This document shows, piece by piece, positions 53,125-62,836 of a stretch of 64,000 nt of DNA. The notes beneath the pieces were generated by a model. It saw only the letters and a list, made by a program, of their open reading frames with translations. It did not search any database and had not been told where the DNA came from. How positions within the stretch are numbered: position 1 is the stretch's first letter; each line of letters begins with the position of its first letter. The stretch covers positions 773,171 through 837,170 of the forward strand of contig NZ_KQ474099.1 of NCBI RefSeq assembly GCF_001401755.1, written 5' to 3'. A program made the position numbers and the translations under genes. Source of the DNA: Aquimarina longa SW024 (GTDB lineage Bacteria > Bacteroidota > Bacteroidia > Flavobacteriales > Flavobacteriaceae).

Positions 53125-54336
53125 TTAGATTTGTTCATTAAACTTATATTTAACCGATACTCCATCTGGTTTTTTTGCTCCCACAATTCCGTAACCTTCA
53201 GGAACTTTTTGAACTATAGAAGGCATGTTTTTGTTATCAAAATTAATGTTACGTTCCTGTTTAAGTATAGCATCAATACCCGCACTATACGCTTGCTGAC
53301 TAATACTCTTAATTGCTTTTTCTCTTAATTGTTCATTTGCCCAAAAACCTATACTTTCATTAAAAGATCGATGATTTAATTGTCCTTCTTCATTCAAAAA
53401 ATTAGGAAGTATATTATCAATACTTTCTGTTACAGATAGCATACTATGTTTATCTTCGTCAGTAGGTATATACTTAAAATCTAATTGTGATTTTTTACCA
53501 TCTTTAGTATCTATTTCAATAGAAAAATCATAGGCATCAATACTGTTAACAGCTTCTTCTCGCTCACTTAGGTATTCTTTTCGTTGACGGTCATATTCTG
53601 ATTTATCCATTAACTGACCTGCTACCATTACCTGTTCACTACTTGATTGAGCTTCTTTTGTTTCTTGATTAATTATAGGTTGGCGATATTTTTCTTGTAC
53701 TTCTTTAAGTGATTTTTTATGCTTATTTGCAAGAATAGATAACTTTAACTTTTCTTTATCTTCGAGATCTTCTAATTCATAGATATCAATTCCTAGATCT
53801 TCAGCGAGTAATAAAGATGCTTGGGAATCTGATAATTGTAAACCCTCATTATCTTTCTTTATCTTATCTAGAGCAATTTCAAAATCACTTTTTTCATCGA
53901 TGTTCTGATTAAGATCAACCCATTCCCTAAAACTACCGCCTGTATCTTTTTTAAATCTAAAAAATGCAGTAGTTTCTTCATCATATTCTGGAGATTTTAC
54001 AATTTCCTTAGTTAATGAATTATTGTACTCTTCTAAGCTTTTAAAACTAGTATTGTTTTTTTTATTCAGATAAGTAACAAAGGCATCATCTGATAGTTCT
54101 TGAGGTTCTTGTTCCGAAGTTTGAAGTTCTTGTTCAGTTCCATTTTTAGAAGTTTCGGTTCTGCTTGGGTCTCCAACACCATCTGTTTGTTCTAGTTCAA
54201 TTCTTTCTGGTTCTTCATTGATTCCCGATGGTATTATATCATTAGTACTAGGTTCTGTTTTGGTTCTTTGATTTTCAGATGAACCTTCGATAACCTCATT
54301 ATTTTCTGATTCATTAAAATTATAAGCTACTTTCAT
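53125..54336 (-). CDS. scaffold-like protein candidate
   Basis: 403 residues, acidic, with long predicted disorder and coiled coil (NNEVIEGSSENQRTKTEPST, KHKKSLKEVQEKYRQPIINQ). It is directly upstream of the capsid gene (6 bp gap), the usual place of a scaffold. The last 40 residues form a compact basic part. No protease motif seen. Called from position and composition. Confidence 0.65.
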   Translation of the reverse strand: MKVAYNFNESENNEVIEGSSENQRTKTEPSTNDIIPSGINEEPERIELEQTDGVGDPSRTETSKNGTEQELQTSEQEPQELSDDAFVTYLNKKNNTSFKSLEEYNNSLTKEIVKSPEYDEETTAFFRFKKDTGGSFREWVDLNQNIDEKSDFEIALDKIKKDNEGLQLSDSQASLLLAEDLGIDIYELEDLEDKEKLKLSILANKHKKSLKEVQEKYRQPIINQETKEAQSSSEQVMVAGQLMDKSEYDRQRKEYLSEREEAVNSIDAYDFSIEIDTKDGKKSQLDFKYIPTDEDKHSMLSVTESIDNILPNFLNEEGQLNHRSFNESIGFWANEQLREKAIKSISQQAYSAGIDAILKQERNINFDNKNMPSIVQKVPEGYGIVGAKKPDGVSVKYKFNEQI

Positions 54337-54365
54337 TCAATAGATTTTCTTTATTAAGAAGAAAA

Positions 54366-54393
54366 CAAATATAGTATTTATCTATTAAAAAAC
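54366..54393 (-). promoter_or_regulatory. late promoter in front of scaffold and capsid genes
   Basis: On the minus strand TATATTTG (complement of 54366-54373) matches TAnnTTTG, 29 bp before the ATG at 54336. It is preceded by TTTTTAATAGATAAA, also found upstream of the first late gene at 63358-63377. This lies in the only sizeable gap between portal and scaffold genes. Confidence 0.6.
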
Positions 54394-54408
54394 AAATAAT
54401 CATACAAT

Positions 54409-56733
54409 TTAGCTATTAGAGAAATAAGGAATAGTATCATTAATACCTTCTCCATTCTCAAAATTAATAGCTGAAGTTTCTTTTTTTCGTTGTTCAATCA
54501 TTTTGCTTGTATGCGTATCCGACATCTTTTGTCGTGAATCTTTTCTGTCTTCCTTAAATATATTCTCATCAATACGCCCAGACGATTTCAGTTTTTCTAT
54601 AAATACATCAATCTCATATTCTCGTTCTTTCATGGGTTCGTTCACTTTATTAAGCTCCTTTTGTTTCATTACATCTATGATTGCCAATTGTTTATATTCC
54701 ATAATACGAACCTCTGATTCTTGTTGCAATGTTTGTCTTTTTGCTTCTTCTGCCTGTTGTGCTGCTTGGGCATTACTTTGAGATTGCGCTTGGATTTCTT
54801 CTTGTCTTGCTTGTTTTTCTTCTTCGAGATTCTTTTTTCTTCTATAAGTTAAAAACGTTTCAGCCTGTTTAATATTCATTTTGGCAATACGTTCTGCCTT
54901 TACTTTATCATCAACTTTAATACTCCCTTCTTGTAGTGCTATGTTAAGGCTTTCTTTAAATTCTTGTATTTCTGTTTCTGTGGGTAATAGCTGAATAACA
55001 AAACCAAACTCATGGACATGTCTATCATCTAAAGACTCTATGACATCAAGATTATGAGTGCCAACAGCATTTTTATAGACTTCTTTAAGTTCTTTACCCC
55101 ATCTAAATACATCTCCTAAACGGGTTGATATTGTTTCTACTGTTTTTCTCGTTATTTCTAATGAAGCATCAAATATTCCTTGCGTAGCTGTGTTGGATTG
55201 GAGTAATTGCATTTTTTGAACTCCGACCAATACATCGCTTGGCTGACTCCCATCCCGAGCTGCGTTTACTCCTGTTAAATCACGAATCATATTATAATAA
55301 TGAACCCATACACGAGTTAGTTGTTCTAGTTTTCCTGATTGCATTTGTGTCGGTACTCTTAATGCAGGTCTGTCTTTAATTCCTTCTTCACCCATATCGA
55401 CACGAGTAGAAAGAACAATACCTTTAGAATTATAAAGCGCAATTGCGTCTTCCCATGTCAGTTTTTTACCAGTTTTGCTTTCAAGTTCTGCTAACAAATC
55501 AATATCAATCTCTGTTTCATCAGGTCGTATCATTGCTACTAATTGCTGAATTTTTAAATGAATCCGTTGCATTTGTTCAATGGTAGGTTGCATTCGTTCA
55601 GACAATGAATGCAAATCATTTTTATATATATCACTTGCAAAAGTGATAAAGGGCGGTAAAGCTCGATTTAAAGAATCACGAGATAAAATTTCACATTCTT
55701 TATAATTGTAGATATATTCTGAACCTATAATATAGCTACCTTCATACCAAGTGTCTAATACTTTACTTTCTTTTTTAGAAGTAATAGTTTTAGAAGTTTT
55801 ATACGTATAGTACAATACAGATACTTTCAAATCTAAAACTTCATTTATTTCTATATGATCAAAATCTGAAATGTCATAAGTAGCATTCCCGTTTAAGGAC
55901 GAATATGCTTGTGCTATTCTTCTTAATGTCATATCATCAAATCCTGATACTCGTTTGATCTCAGAAATTGTTAGCTTCTCAACTACTCCATGATAGTGAC
56001 AATCACTAAAATCTGTTCTTTGAGTATAGGAATGGAGATAATTTTCAATGTCTACATATTTTAATACTACACCATTAGTTTTCTCGGTATAACAGCGTAC
56101 TGAACCTAAAGCATTTTCAACCAAATCACGATCCACCATCGACTTAGTTACTTTCCAATCATTACAGAGTTTTACATATGTAATAAGTTCTTCTTCTGCT
56201 ATCTCTATTTTTGGTTTATAATCAAGACTCATGTGCATATCCAGTTCTTCGTCATCTTGTGGAATGAAACCTTTTGGAACTAGATCTATACCAAGTGTTT
56301 GTTTTGTTTTTTCTAACATACTTTTAGTACGCATATATTTTTGCAACTTCTCCTTATATTTTTTTTTATCTAATGTTGCAATACGATCTATAGCAGAAAT
56401 ATCTGTTCGATATAGATCTTCTCTAATACCATTAGTTACAATATCTATAAACTTACCAGCAATATTCAGAGGAGTCCAGTCAACATTCATAAAATTAAGA
56501 TCTTCAAGTAATTTCTTATACGTAGAGATATCCTGACGACCTCTAGAATAGAGACGATTGTTTTTAATCTTTGTTCTTCTATTAGCAAAGTTACAATCAT
56601 TAGAAATGTAACCACCATTAAACCAGTCTTCTCCGATAGCTTTTGCTACTTGTAAACCATATACTTTAGTTTTTTTTACCTCATCAAGTTCTAGAGGATC
56701 AGGAAAATAATTTTTCTTTCTTTTTTCTAACAT
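54409..56733 (-). CDS. portal protein, crAss-like
   Basis: 774 residues, long for a portal as in crAss-like phages. N-terminal NDCNFANRRTKIKNNRLYSR, then VDWTPLNIAGKFIDIVTNGI and the stretch LDMHMSLDYKPKIEIAEEEL are close to crAss-like portals. The C-terminal 120 residues are a long charged coiled coil (RRKKNLEEEKQARQEEIQAQ) that would form the barrel. It forms the dodecameric DNA channel at one vertex. It is directly after TerL. Confidence 0.88.
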   Translation of the reverse strand: MLEKRKKNYFPDPLELDEVKKTKVYGLQVAKAIGEDWFNGGYISNDCNFANRRTKIKNNRLYSRGRQDISTYKKLLEDLNFMNVDWTPLNIAGKFIDIVTNGIREDLYRTDISAIDRIATLDKKKYKEKLQKYMRTKSMLEKTKQTLGIDLVPKGFIPQDDEELDMHMSLDYKPKIEIAEEELITYVKLCNDWKVTKSMVDRDLVENALGSVRCYTEKTNGVVLKYVDIENYLHSYTQRTDFSDCHYHGVVEKLTISEIKRVSGFDDMTLRRIAQAYSSLNGNATYDISDFDHIEINEVLDLKVSVLYYTYKTSKTITSKKESKVLDTWYEGSYIIGSEYIYNYKECEILSRDSLNRALPPFITFASDIYKNDLHSLSERMQPTIEQMQRIHLKIQQLVAMIRPDETEIDIDLLAELESKTGKKLTWEDAIALYNSKGIVLSTRVDMGEEGIKDRPALRVPTQMQSGKLEQLTRVWVHYYNMIRDLTGVNAARDGSQPSDVLVGVQKMQLLQSNTATQGIFDASLEITRKTVETISTRLGDVFRWGKELKEVYKNAVGTHNLDVIESLDDRHVHEFGFVIQLLPTETEIQEFKESLNIALQEGSIKVDDKVKAERIAKMNIKQAETFLTYRRKKNLEEEKQARQEEIQAQSQSNAQAAQQAEEAKRQTLQQESEVRIMEYKQLAIIDVMKQKELNKVNEPMKEREYEIDVFIEKLKSSGRIDENIFKEDRKDSRQKMSDTHTSKMIEQRKKETSAINFENGEGINDTIPYFSNS

Positions 56734-58944
56734 TTACTGTATTAGTTTACTTTGATAACCGGTATTCTGATAGGTAGAAACACGAAGCTTTCTTTTTGTT
56801 TTTGTTTTTGTTTGTTTCTTGATGACTTTTTGATTTGCCAAGAGAGAAAGACTAGCACTTATATAAGCATCATATTTTGTTCTATTATCTGGATCAACAT
56901 CTTTCCAATGAAGTAATGTTCTTGTAAACGGCATTATACCCATAGCACCTTTAGTTCTTGTAGTATCATTTCTTGCTACTCCTACATAATCATTTATGTA
57001 TGCTTCAATGGCGTAAAATTGCGCATCTGCTACCTTATTTCCCTGAGCAGGGATTCCTCCAAATTCTTTCTCAGTAGGGGATAAATCTTTCCATTGAACA
57101 TCGGGTCTATTCATACAAAAATGTCTATACCCTCTCTCTAATAAATACCGTAAAAAATTCTCATTAGAAAGCTCTATTAATACTGGCATGGAGTAATACC
57201 GCATTACCATAATCATATCTTCAAAAAAGTACTCTACTTTTTCAGGTCGATCAATATATTCTACAATGAATTCATTACTAGGCGCACCTGTAAAATTGAA
57301 TTTTGTAGAAAGATGAATAGAGCCTTTAGACCCTTCTTTTTTTACAGTTTGACTACGATTGTAAGGATCACAACCAAAAGCACCAATATTTTCTGCTATT
57401 GGTGATCTGGCATATACCCCATGATTTGTTTTCCATTCAAATTTATTACGTATTTCTTCTGGGGGATGCCAAGTCAATAAAAACCGCCCTTCTTTAGATG
57501 GAGTCCAAAATACTTCTCCATCTTTTACTCCATTTTTCCAATAGAAATTACCGCTTTGAACTGTGCTTTCAGGAAGTTCATGATCGTTATAGTCTAATTG
57601 TTCGTAAATTTTTGTTAGATCAAAACGACAATCACCAGATTCATCTCTAAAAGCATGTTCTTCTTTTCTAGGAAACTGTCTCAAAAACTCATTATATTCT
57701 TCTGGTTGATCTTCTAAGGCTTCTAGTTCATTATTTAGATAAGTATTAGCTCCAATAGTTTTTAGTTCTCCAAACTCATTTCTAATTGATTTTTCGGGAT
57801 CATCAACGATACTAAAACCATACTCATCAAAGAACCCTTCAATACAATATTGGGCAGGTATAAATAATTTATATAATCCGCTTTGCGTTTGTTCATTTTT
57901 ACTACGAATATATGGGTCACTTTGGTAGTACACATTTTTAAACTCTAAACCTCCTTTTTGAAGTGAATTACAAGTGCTACCACACATTGTTTTGCCAATT
58001 ATTCGTGCTCCGATCCTGTGTGACGTTTTGACAATTGACCAATACTTATCAAATGGAGTTTCTTTAGGGAATTTTCCAACCTCATCAAGTGCGCTACGGA
58101 ATACACGCTCCCCATCCATAGCATTAAGTACAGTAGAATACCATTTTATTAAAGTATCTAATCCATTGTTTTCTGAAGGGGTTTTATTTGCTGATTTCTT
58201 TCGGGTAGGTTCAGATAGAACTAACTCCCTTTTTGGCGTTGTCGTACCATCCCAAATAGGAGTAAAAAAAGGAGGAAGTTTCTTAAACGCTCTAACAAGT
58301 CTATTAAACATAGATTTAGCATCTTCTCCAGTTTTAGATATAATCCCACAAAGGCTATTTTCTGTTCGTGTACCACTTTCTATTTGTTCACCAAAACAAA
58401 GAGAAGACCATCCGAAACGTCTATTTTTCACGTAACAAATACCATAACAACGTTCATCAGCTTTACAGGCTTCCCAATATATTAGAAGTTCATTCTGAAT
58501 AACTCTAAATTTAGGATACCCTTCATCCAAAACAACCCAATTATATATAAAATATGATGTCCCTGTGAGGTAAACTATTTCTCCATTAAGATAAACAAAG
58601 ACACCTTTTTCACGTCTTTCCCATTCTTTTTCAATAAAATTCACAAACCTTTTATCATATTGAGTTTCTTCGTTAAGACCTTCGGGGAGTGTATTACGTT
58701 TCCATTTTTGATTATATTTAGGAACATCATAATTAAGAATTTCCGTTTCATCATCAGGAACAGTAGGAAGACCAATAGTGACTCCCTCAATATTTACAAT
58801 TGTACCTAATGTACCATCTTTACTAATTATCACAAGGTCGTATTCTGAATTATATCCATACGACCATGAGCATACTTTATTACGCTTTTTTATTATTCGT
58901 TTAGGAACTATGTCCTCAACTATATTTCCTAAATAATGAATCAC
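56734..58944 (-). CDS. terL: large terminase subunit
   Basis: 736 residues. ATPase with a deviant Walker A K173-N-R-R-F-G-W-S180 where the lysine is at the start of the loop, as in lambda gpA (KSARVGYS). Walker B is D287-E288 (FRSALDEVG). The nuclease domain has GCDPY near 540, PVLIELSNENFLRYL and a late VADAQFYAIEAY aspartate. It packages DNA through the portal encoded next door. It overlaps the previous gene by 4 bp. Confidence 0.93.
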   Translation of the reverse strand: MIHYLGNIVEDIVPKRIIKKRNKVCSWSYGYNSEYDLVIISKDGTLGTIVNIEGVTIGLPTVPDDETEILNYDVPKYNQKWKRNTLPEGLNEETQYDKRFVNFIEKEWERREKGVFVYLNGEIVYLTGTSYFIYNWVVLDEGYPKFRVIQNELLIYWEACKADERCYGICYVKNRRFGWSSLCFGEQIESGTRTENSLCGIISKTGEDAKSMFNRLVRAFKKLPPFFTPIWDGTTTPKRELVLSEPTRKKSANKTPSENNGLDTLIKWYSTVLNAMDGERVFRSALDEVGKFPKETPFDKYWSIVKTSHRIGARIIGKTMCGSTCNSLQKGGLEFKNVYYQSDPYIRSKNEQTQSGLYKLFIPAQYCIEGFFDEYGFSIVDDPEKSIRNEFGELKTIGANTYLNNELEALEDQPEEYNEFLRQFPRKEEHAFRDESGDCRFDLTKIYEQLDYNDHELPESTVQSGNFYWKNGVKDGEVFWTPSKEGRFLLTWHPPEEIRNKFEWKTNHGVYARSPIAENIGAFGCDPYNRSQTVKKEGSKGSIHLSTKFNFTGAPSNEFIVEYIDRPEKVEYFFEDMIMVMRYYSMPVLIELSNENFLRYLLERGYRHFCMNRPDVQWKDLSPTEKEFGGIPAQGNKVADAQFYAIEAYINDYVGVARNDTTRTKGAMGIMPFTRTLLHWKDVDPDNRTKYDAYISASLSLLANQKVIKKQTKTKTKRKLRVSTYQNTGYQSKLIQ

Positions 58945-59471
58945 TTTTTACTTGCTTTGCGTTTAGTCCAATTCTGAACCTTTTGCTCCGCTTCGTCTGC
59001 CTTGTTTTTCCCTGTCAAGTCTTTTTCTAAAGTGTCCACTTGTTTAGATGCCCATACAGCGTCCTCCGCAGCCATTTTTCTAGATGATAAGGCTAACTTT
59101 AATTTATCATCCGTAAGCCCTATAATTTCCTTACCAACTATCCCTAGATTGTTTTCTACCATTCCTTTGATTTCCTTTATCAATCGGGGGATAATCCTTC
59201 TATAATAAGATTGTTCTAAATACTTATTTTGTTCTTGTTCATCAATATCATTTAGTTCAAACTCCATTCTATCAACTTCCTTACAAGCCCAGATAACATC
59301 TTCCGTAGCAATACGTCTACTTTCTAGTGCGCTTTTAATCTTACTATCACTAAGTAATGGATCAATATTTCTACCTACAATTTCCAAATTATTTTCTACC
59401 ATATCTTTGAGTTGTTCCACTAACTCAGGTAAGGTATCTTTATAATATGAGATTGATTTTTCGCTTGCCAA
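58941..59471 (-). CDS. TerS-position protein with internal duplication
   Basis: 176 residues made of two copies of one unit: residues 9-73 and 89-152 share YYxxxxPxL, MVENNLxIVG, ALxSRxxAxEDxxWA and a closing helix. It precedes terL with a 4 bp overlap, the place of the small terminase subunit. The mostly helical units could bind DNA. The C-terminus is basic (NWTKRKASKK). Assignment as TerS rests on position only. Confidence 0.6.
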   Translation of the reverse strand: MASEKSISYYKDTLPELVEQLKDMVENNLEIVGRNIDPLLSDSKIKSALESRRIATEDVIWACKEVDRMEFELNDIDEQEQNKYLEQSYYRRIIPRLIKEIKGMVENNLGIVGKEIIGLTDDKLKLALSSRKMAAEDAVWASKQVDTLEKDLTGKNKADEAEQKVQNWTKRKASKK

Positions 59472-59473
59472 AT

Positions 59474-60094
59474 CTATTGTATTACCGCCAGAATATCCCG
59501 ATTATCCATACAATACAAGATCTGTCCATCAACTCTAAACTCGTAATCACTATAAGCAGTAAAAAAGATAGTATCCCCAATATTAACACCTTGTTTTTCA
59601 ATATCTTTGTTTAAAAAAGTAACTATTCCATATTGTTTTAAATAGCCATGAGTATTACATTCTATTTTTGTATTATAAAAGTTGTCAGGTAATATTAAGT
59701 CTCCTATTTTATAATCGGATTTTTTAGCTTTTATTGGCGTTACCATCACATTGATATCATTACATTTCCATATGGATTTATGGTTTTTTCTATACATGAT
59801 AATTAGACTATTTTCTAATCTATAATAACCTCGTTCCTTATCAAGTAAATAAATACTATCCGCACGTTGTCCTCTATATATTTGAGACATCAATACAGTG
59901 TGTACTATTAAAACCTCATCACCAACATCAATATCTGTATCTAAAGCTATAGGAGACGATATTACTTTACCAATTCTGTTCGTATGCCTAGTTTGGTCAA
60001 AAAACGGATCAATATAAATTTCTGTATTACCTAGTTTTTGTTTGTGTACTAGTGGCTCTTTTACCTCAATTATAAATTCATGTATTCCCCGCAT
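59474..60094 (-). CDS. tandem GroES-like (Cpn10) co-chaperonin protein
   Basis: 206 residues that read as two GroES-like halves. The second half has YGIVTFLNKDIEKQGVNIGD followed by TIFFTAYSDYEFRVDGQILY and NRDILAVI, the usual GroES ending (GD-x-V, y-x-e-x-x-x-DG, DILA). The first half has RIGKVISSPIALDTDIDVGD then EVLIVHTV. Phages use such proteins (T4 gp31 is the precedent) to fold the capsid protein with host GroEL. It is 2 bp before the TerS-position gene. Confidence 0.7.
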   Translation of the reverse strand: MRGIHEFIIEVKEPLVHKQKLGNTEIYIDPFFDQTRHTNRIGKVISSPIALDTDIDVGDEVLIVHTVLMSQIYRGQRADSIYLLDKERGYYRLENSLIIMYRKNHKSIWKCNDINVMVTPIKAKKSDYKIGDLILPDNFYNTKIECNTHGYLKQYGIVTFLNKDIEKQGVNIGDTIFFTAYSDYEFRVDGQILYCMDNRDILAVIQ

Positions 60095-60232
60095 TTTGTT
60101 TTGTAAAAATTAAATTCAACTTTAAATCCTATATGTGTTCGCTATCTTAAAATCAAAAAGATTAAATCATACTGTATCATTATTACTTAGATAATGATAG
60201 TATGGATTAGGTGTCTTCTTTAAATTAATAGA

Positions 60233-61672
60233 TTATGGGATAATTACCAGATCAAAAACATAGCCTTTATTTAGATCGTCTATATTAATAATTCTTATTT
60301 TCCCATCTGGTTGAATCCAAATAGTAGCTCTTGATGGGTCTGTAGGAGAACCCGTAGCACCTCCTATTGGATAAGCTAATGCATATCTTACTTGTCCAGT
60401 AGGTCTAAACCCATCAGGTAAAGTATAGATATTTGTATCATCAATAGTTTTTAAAGGGGTTAATCTTGTAAATCCTCCTTTAAGAGTAACTATTCCTCGT
60501 TTTCTGTTATACTGTACTATACCAGTATAATTTTCATTAAGAGTGTTTGATGTTATCCAAGGAACATCGCCATCATGCAATGTAACCGTATTTCCATCTG
60601 AAATAGAAATCATTCCTGTTGAACCCGAATAATCCAAATTTTGATTAACTTCATTTTTTATTAAAGACTCGACAAATTCCTTATTCGCTAATGCTTTCTT
60701 TCCTGCAAGATTGATTTTATTAATATCTAAAGAAGGGGCGATAATTGTACCATTTTTTAAAATGGTAAACGCATCACTTCTTAAACTCCCCTTAGTACCT
60801 TCTCCATTTGCAATATTAAAAATTCTATCAGTCGCTATCCATTTAGTAGGGTTTCCTTTTACGGAACTTCCATATGAGCCTATGTTAATTTCATGTAGAG
60901 AGTTTGCGTTAACATTATGTCCAAATGCCATAGAATAACTTCCTTTTGCTTTATTAGAATTACCAAAAGCAAAAGAGTGATCACCTACGGCAATATGATT
61001 GCTATTGCTTGTATTCCCAGATGTTCCAAAAACAAAAGAATAATTACCTTCTGCATACACATTCCCTGTTACTCCTTCATGATTTCCAAAAGCAAAAGAA
61101 GAAATACCTTTTGCCCATATAGGTTTCGTAGAACTACCTCCAAAAGCAAAAGATCCGTTTCCTTGTGCCCAAGGTCTTTGACCTATTGCCATTGAGTATT
61201 TACCAAATGCACCTGCGTATAAAGCTTGTGAATTCCCAAAAGACATATCAATTCCTTTTTCACCAATATCTCCATGAAAATTAGAATTTCTTCCCTTTAA
61301 GCGATAACCAATACCCTTTCCTTCGTCTATAGCTTCAAGACCTGTAGAAGAATTAGCAATAATCAAACTACTAAAATCTACGGTAAAAGTAGTATTGTCA
61401 TTTCTTTTAAAAGTAGCAATCCCCTTTTTGTCTAATATCCCCGATACAAGTCTAGCAAGATTACTATCATCTAAGAGTACCGATAAATCTTCAGAAGAAA
61501 TAACTTTACCATTACGTAATAATGATAAACTATTTCTTAAAAAACGTAATGAGTATTCAGGAAATTTAACCACCTCTGAGATAGGTATTTCATAAAAATC
61601 ATCTGGTATTGTCTTTTTTTGATCTTTACCATATATACCTTTGCCAGTTTTAAATATAAAAATCTTTTTCAT
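60233..61672 (-). CDS. tail fibre with YadA-head-like repeats
   Basis: 479 residues from the ATG at 61672 (an upstream in-frame ATG at 61789 overlaps the previous gene and adds an unlikely hydrophobic leader). The N-terminus (FIFKTGKGIYGKDQKKTIPD) may be the virion-binding part. Residues about 140-265 hold repeats of the type GSFAFG, SSFAFG, YSFVFG, HSFAFG and YSMAFG, as in the beta-roll head of YadA-type trimeric adhesins. A globular C-terminus (YTLPDGFRPTGQVRYALAYP) likely binds the receptor. Expected to be a trimer. Confidence 0.8.
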   Translation of the reverse strand: MKKIFIFKTGKGIYGKDQKKTIPDDFYEIPISEVVKFPEYSLRFLRNSLSLLRNGKVISSEDLSVLLDDSNLARLVSGILDKKGIATFKRNDNTTFTVDFSSLIIANSSTGLEAIDEGKGIGYRLKGRNSNFHGDIGEKGIDMSFGNSQALYAGAFGKYSMAIGQRPWAQGNGSFAFGGSSTKPIWAKGISSFAFGNHEGVTGNVYAEGNYSFVFGTSGNTSNSNHIAVGDHSFAFGNSNKAKGSYSMAFGHNVNANSLHEINIGSYGSSVKGNPTKWIATDRIFNIANGEGTKGSLRSDAFTILKNGTIIAPSLDINKINLAGKKALANKEFVESLIKNEVNQNLDYSGSTGMISISDGNTVTLHDGDVPWITSNTLNENYTGIVQYNRKRGIVTLKGGFTRLTPLKTIDDTNIYTLPDGFRPTGQVRYALAYPIGGATGSPTDPSRATIWIQPDGKIRIINIDDLNKGYVFDLVIIP

Positions 61673-61691
61673 TAATTTTTGTATAATATTT

Positions 61692-62216
61692 TTACCTAGG
61701 GAATTGAACACGACCTTTATTATCAGTAATAAATCCAATCTTAGTAGATGGATTGTAATAAAAATAACCTCGAAAATCAATAGTAGCATCTTTACCTATA
61801 CTATCATAAAAAACATAATCACCCTGAGTAGGAAATTTTCCATCCCCCTCAAAATATAATGTTGTAGCTTCAATATCAGCAGTCGTATTGATAAATAATG
61901 CTAGAAAATTTTGAGATAGTTTCCTTACTCCTTCAATTTCAAAAAACACCAACTCATCTTCTTTTACAATCAATGACTCAGATCGTGTATTAATCCATTT
62001 GGATAACCCTTCTGGAGAATTAGATGATAATTCTGATTCAGATAGAATAACCACTTTTACTTTATTATTTTGATTTAATCCAATTTTTTCTTTAACATAC
62101 TTTGCAATCGCAGTAGCAGAAAAATTTACTGTTTTCTTTTTATTATCTCCATCACTACCAAAAAACTCATCCTTATCAGTTATTATGTGATCTTTTTTAT
62201 AATCTTCAACTCTCAT
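61692..62216 (-). CDS. tail or fibre-associated protein
   Basis: 174 residues. The N-terminus (GSDGDNKKKTVNFSATAIAK, then YVKEKIGL) is a common opening in Bacteroidota phage tail proteins. A beta-rich C-terminal part follows (ATTLYFEGDGKFPTQGDYVF). It overlaps the endolysin gene by 4 bp and lies 19 bp before the fibre. Probably a fibre adaptor; unproven. Confidence 0.6.
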   Translation of the reverse strand: MRVEDYKKDHIITDKDEFFGSDGDNKKKTVNFSATAIAKYVKEKIGLNQNNKVKVVILSESELSSNSPEGLSKWINTRSESLIVKEDELVFFEIEGVRKLSQNFLALFINTTADIEATTLYFEGDGKFPTQGDYVFYDSIGKDATIDFRGYFYYNPSTKIGFITDNKGRVQFPR

Positions 62217-62836
62217 TTTACGATGTTAGATTCGGTTAGTATCGTTTCAAATAATTCGGCATTTTTAGCTATGCGAGTAGCTTTATCAGTTCCATTGATA
62301 ATTCGTCTAGCATTGTAATAATCTTTTGTATTGGGATTGAGGTAATGATGTAATGCTTTTCCTGTAAACATACCTCTTTGCATACCTATAAAAAGAATCC
62401 GCACAGCTGTTTTACTTTCTAGTGCTTTTTCTGGAGTATCTTGTAAATTAAACCGTCCATAATTTGTTTCCCCAGTCAATTGCACAAGCCCTCGACCTCT
62501 ATACAAGTATGCTTCATTAATAGTATCATTGCCTAGCCATCTGCGTACTTTACTATTATGCCAATACTGGTTTACGATATAATTCCATCCACCACGTTCT
62601 ACTATAGGATAGAAATCATATTTGTATTTTGCGTGTCGAGCTTCATGTAATGCAGTTGCAAAAATATAAGCGAGTTTAGGTATTGCAATATGAAAATATT
62701 CTGACCTCTCTAAAATAGCATTAATCGTATAAACAGTTTTATTCATTCTAATCTTCCCGAAATAAGTTCGATACGATTGATAGAATAATTGTCTATCAAT
62801 TTCATTTACAAAATTATATTTATTCATCCGTTTCAT
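62213..62836 (-). CDS. GH19/chitinase-class-I-like endolysin
   Basis: 207 residues. Central motifs IFATALHEARHAKYKYDFYP with the catalytic Glu, and YLYRGRGLVQLTGETNYGRF, are the hallmark of the lysozyme-like GH19 family used by many phages to cut peptidoglycan. No signal peptide, so release relies on the holin encoded just before, with which it overlaps by 17 bp. An alternative start at Met4 is possible. Confidence 0.9.
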   Translation of the reverse strand: MKRMNKYNFVNEIDRQLFYQSYRTYFGKIRMNKTVYTINAILERSEYFHIAIPKLAYIFATALHEARHAKYKYDFYPIVERGGWNYIVNQYWHNSKVRRWLGNDTINEAYLYRGRGLVQLTGETNYGRFNLQDTPEKALESKTAVRILFIGMQRGMFTGKALHHYLNPNTKDYYNARRIINGTDKATRIAKNAELFETILTESNIVK

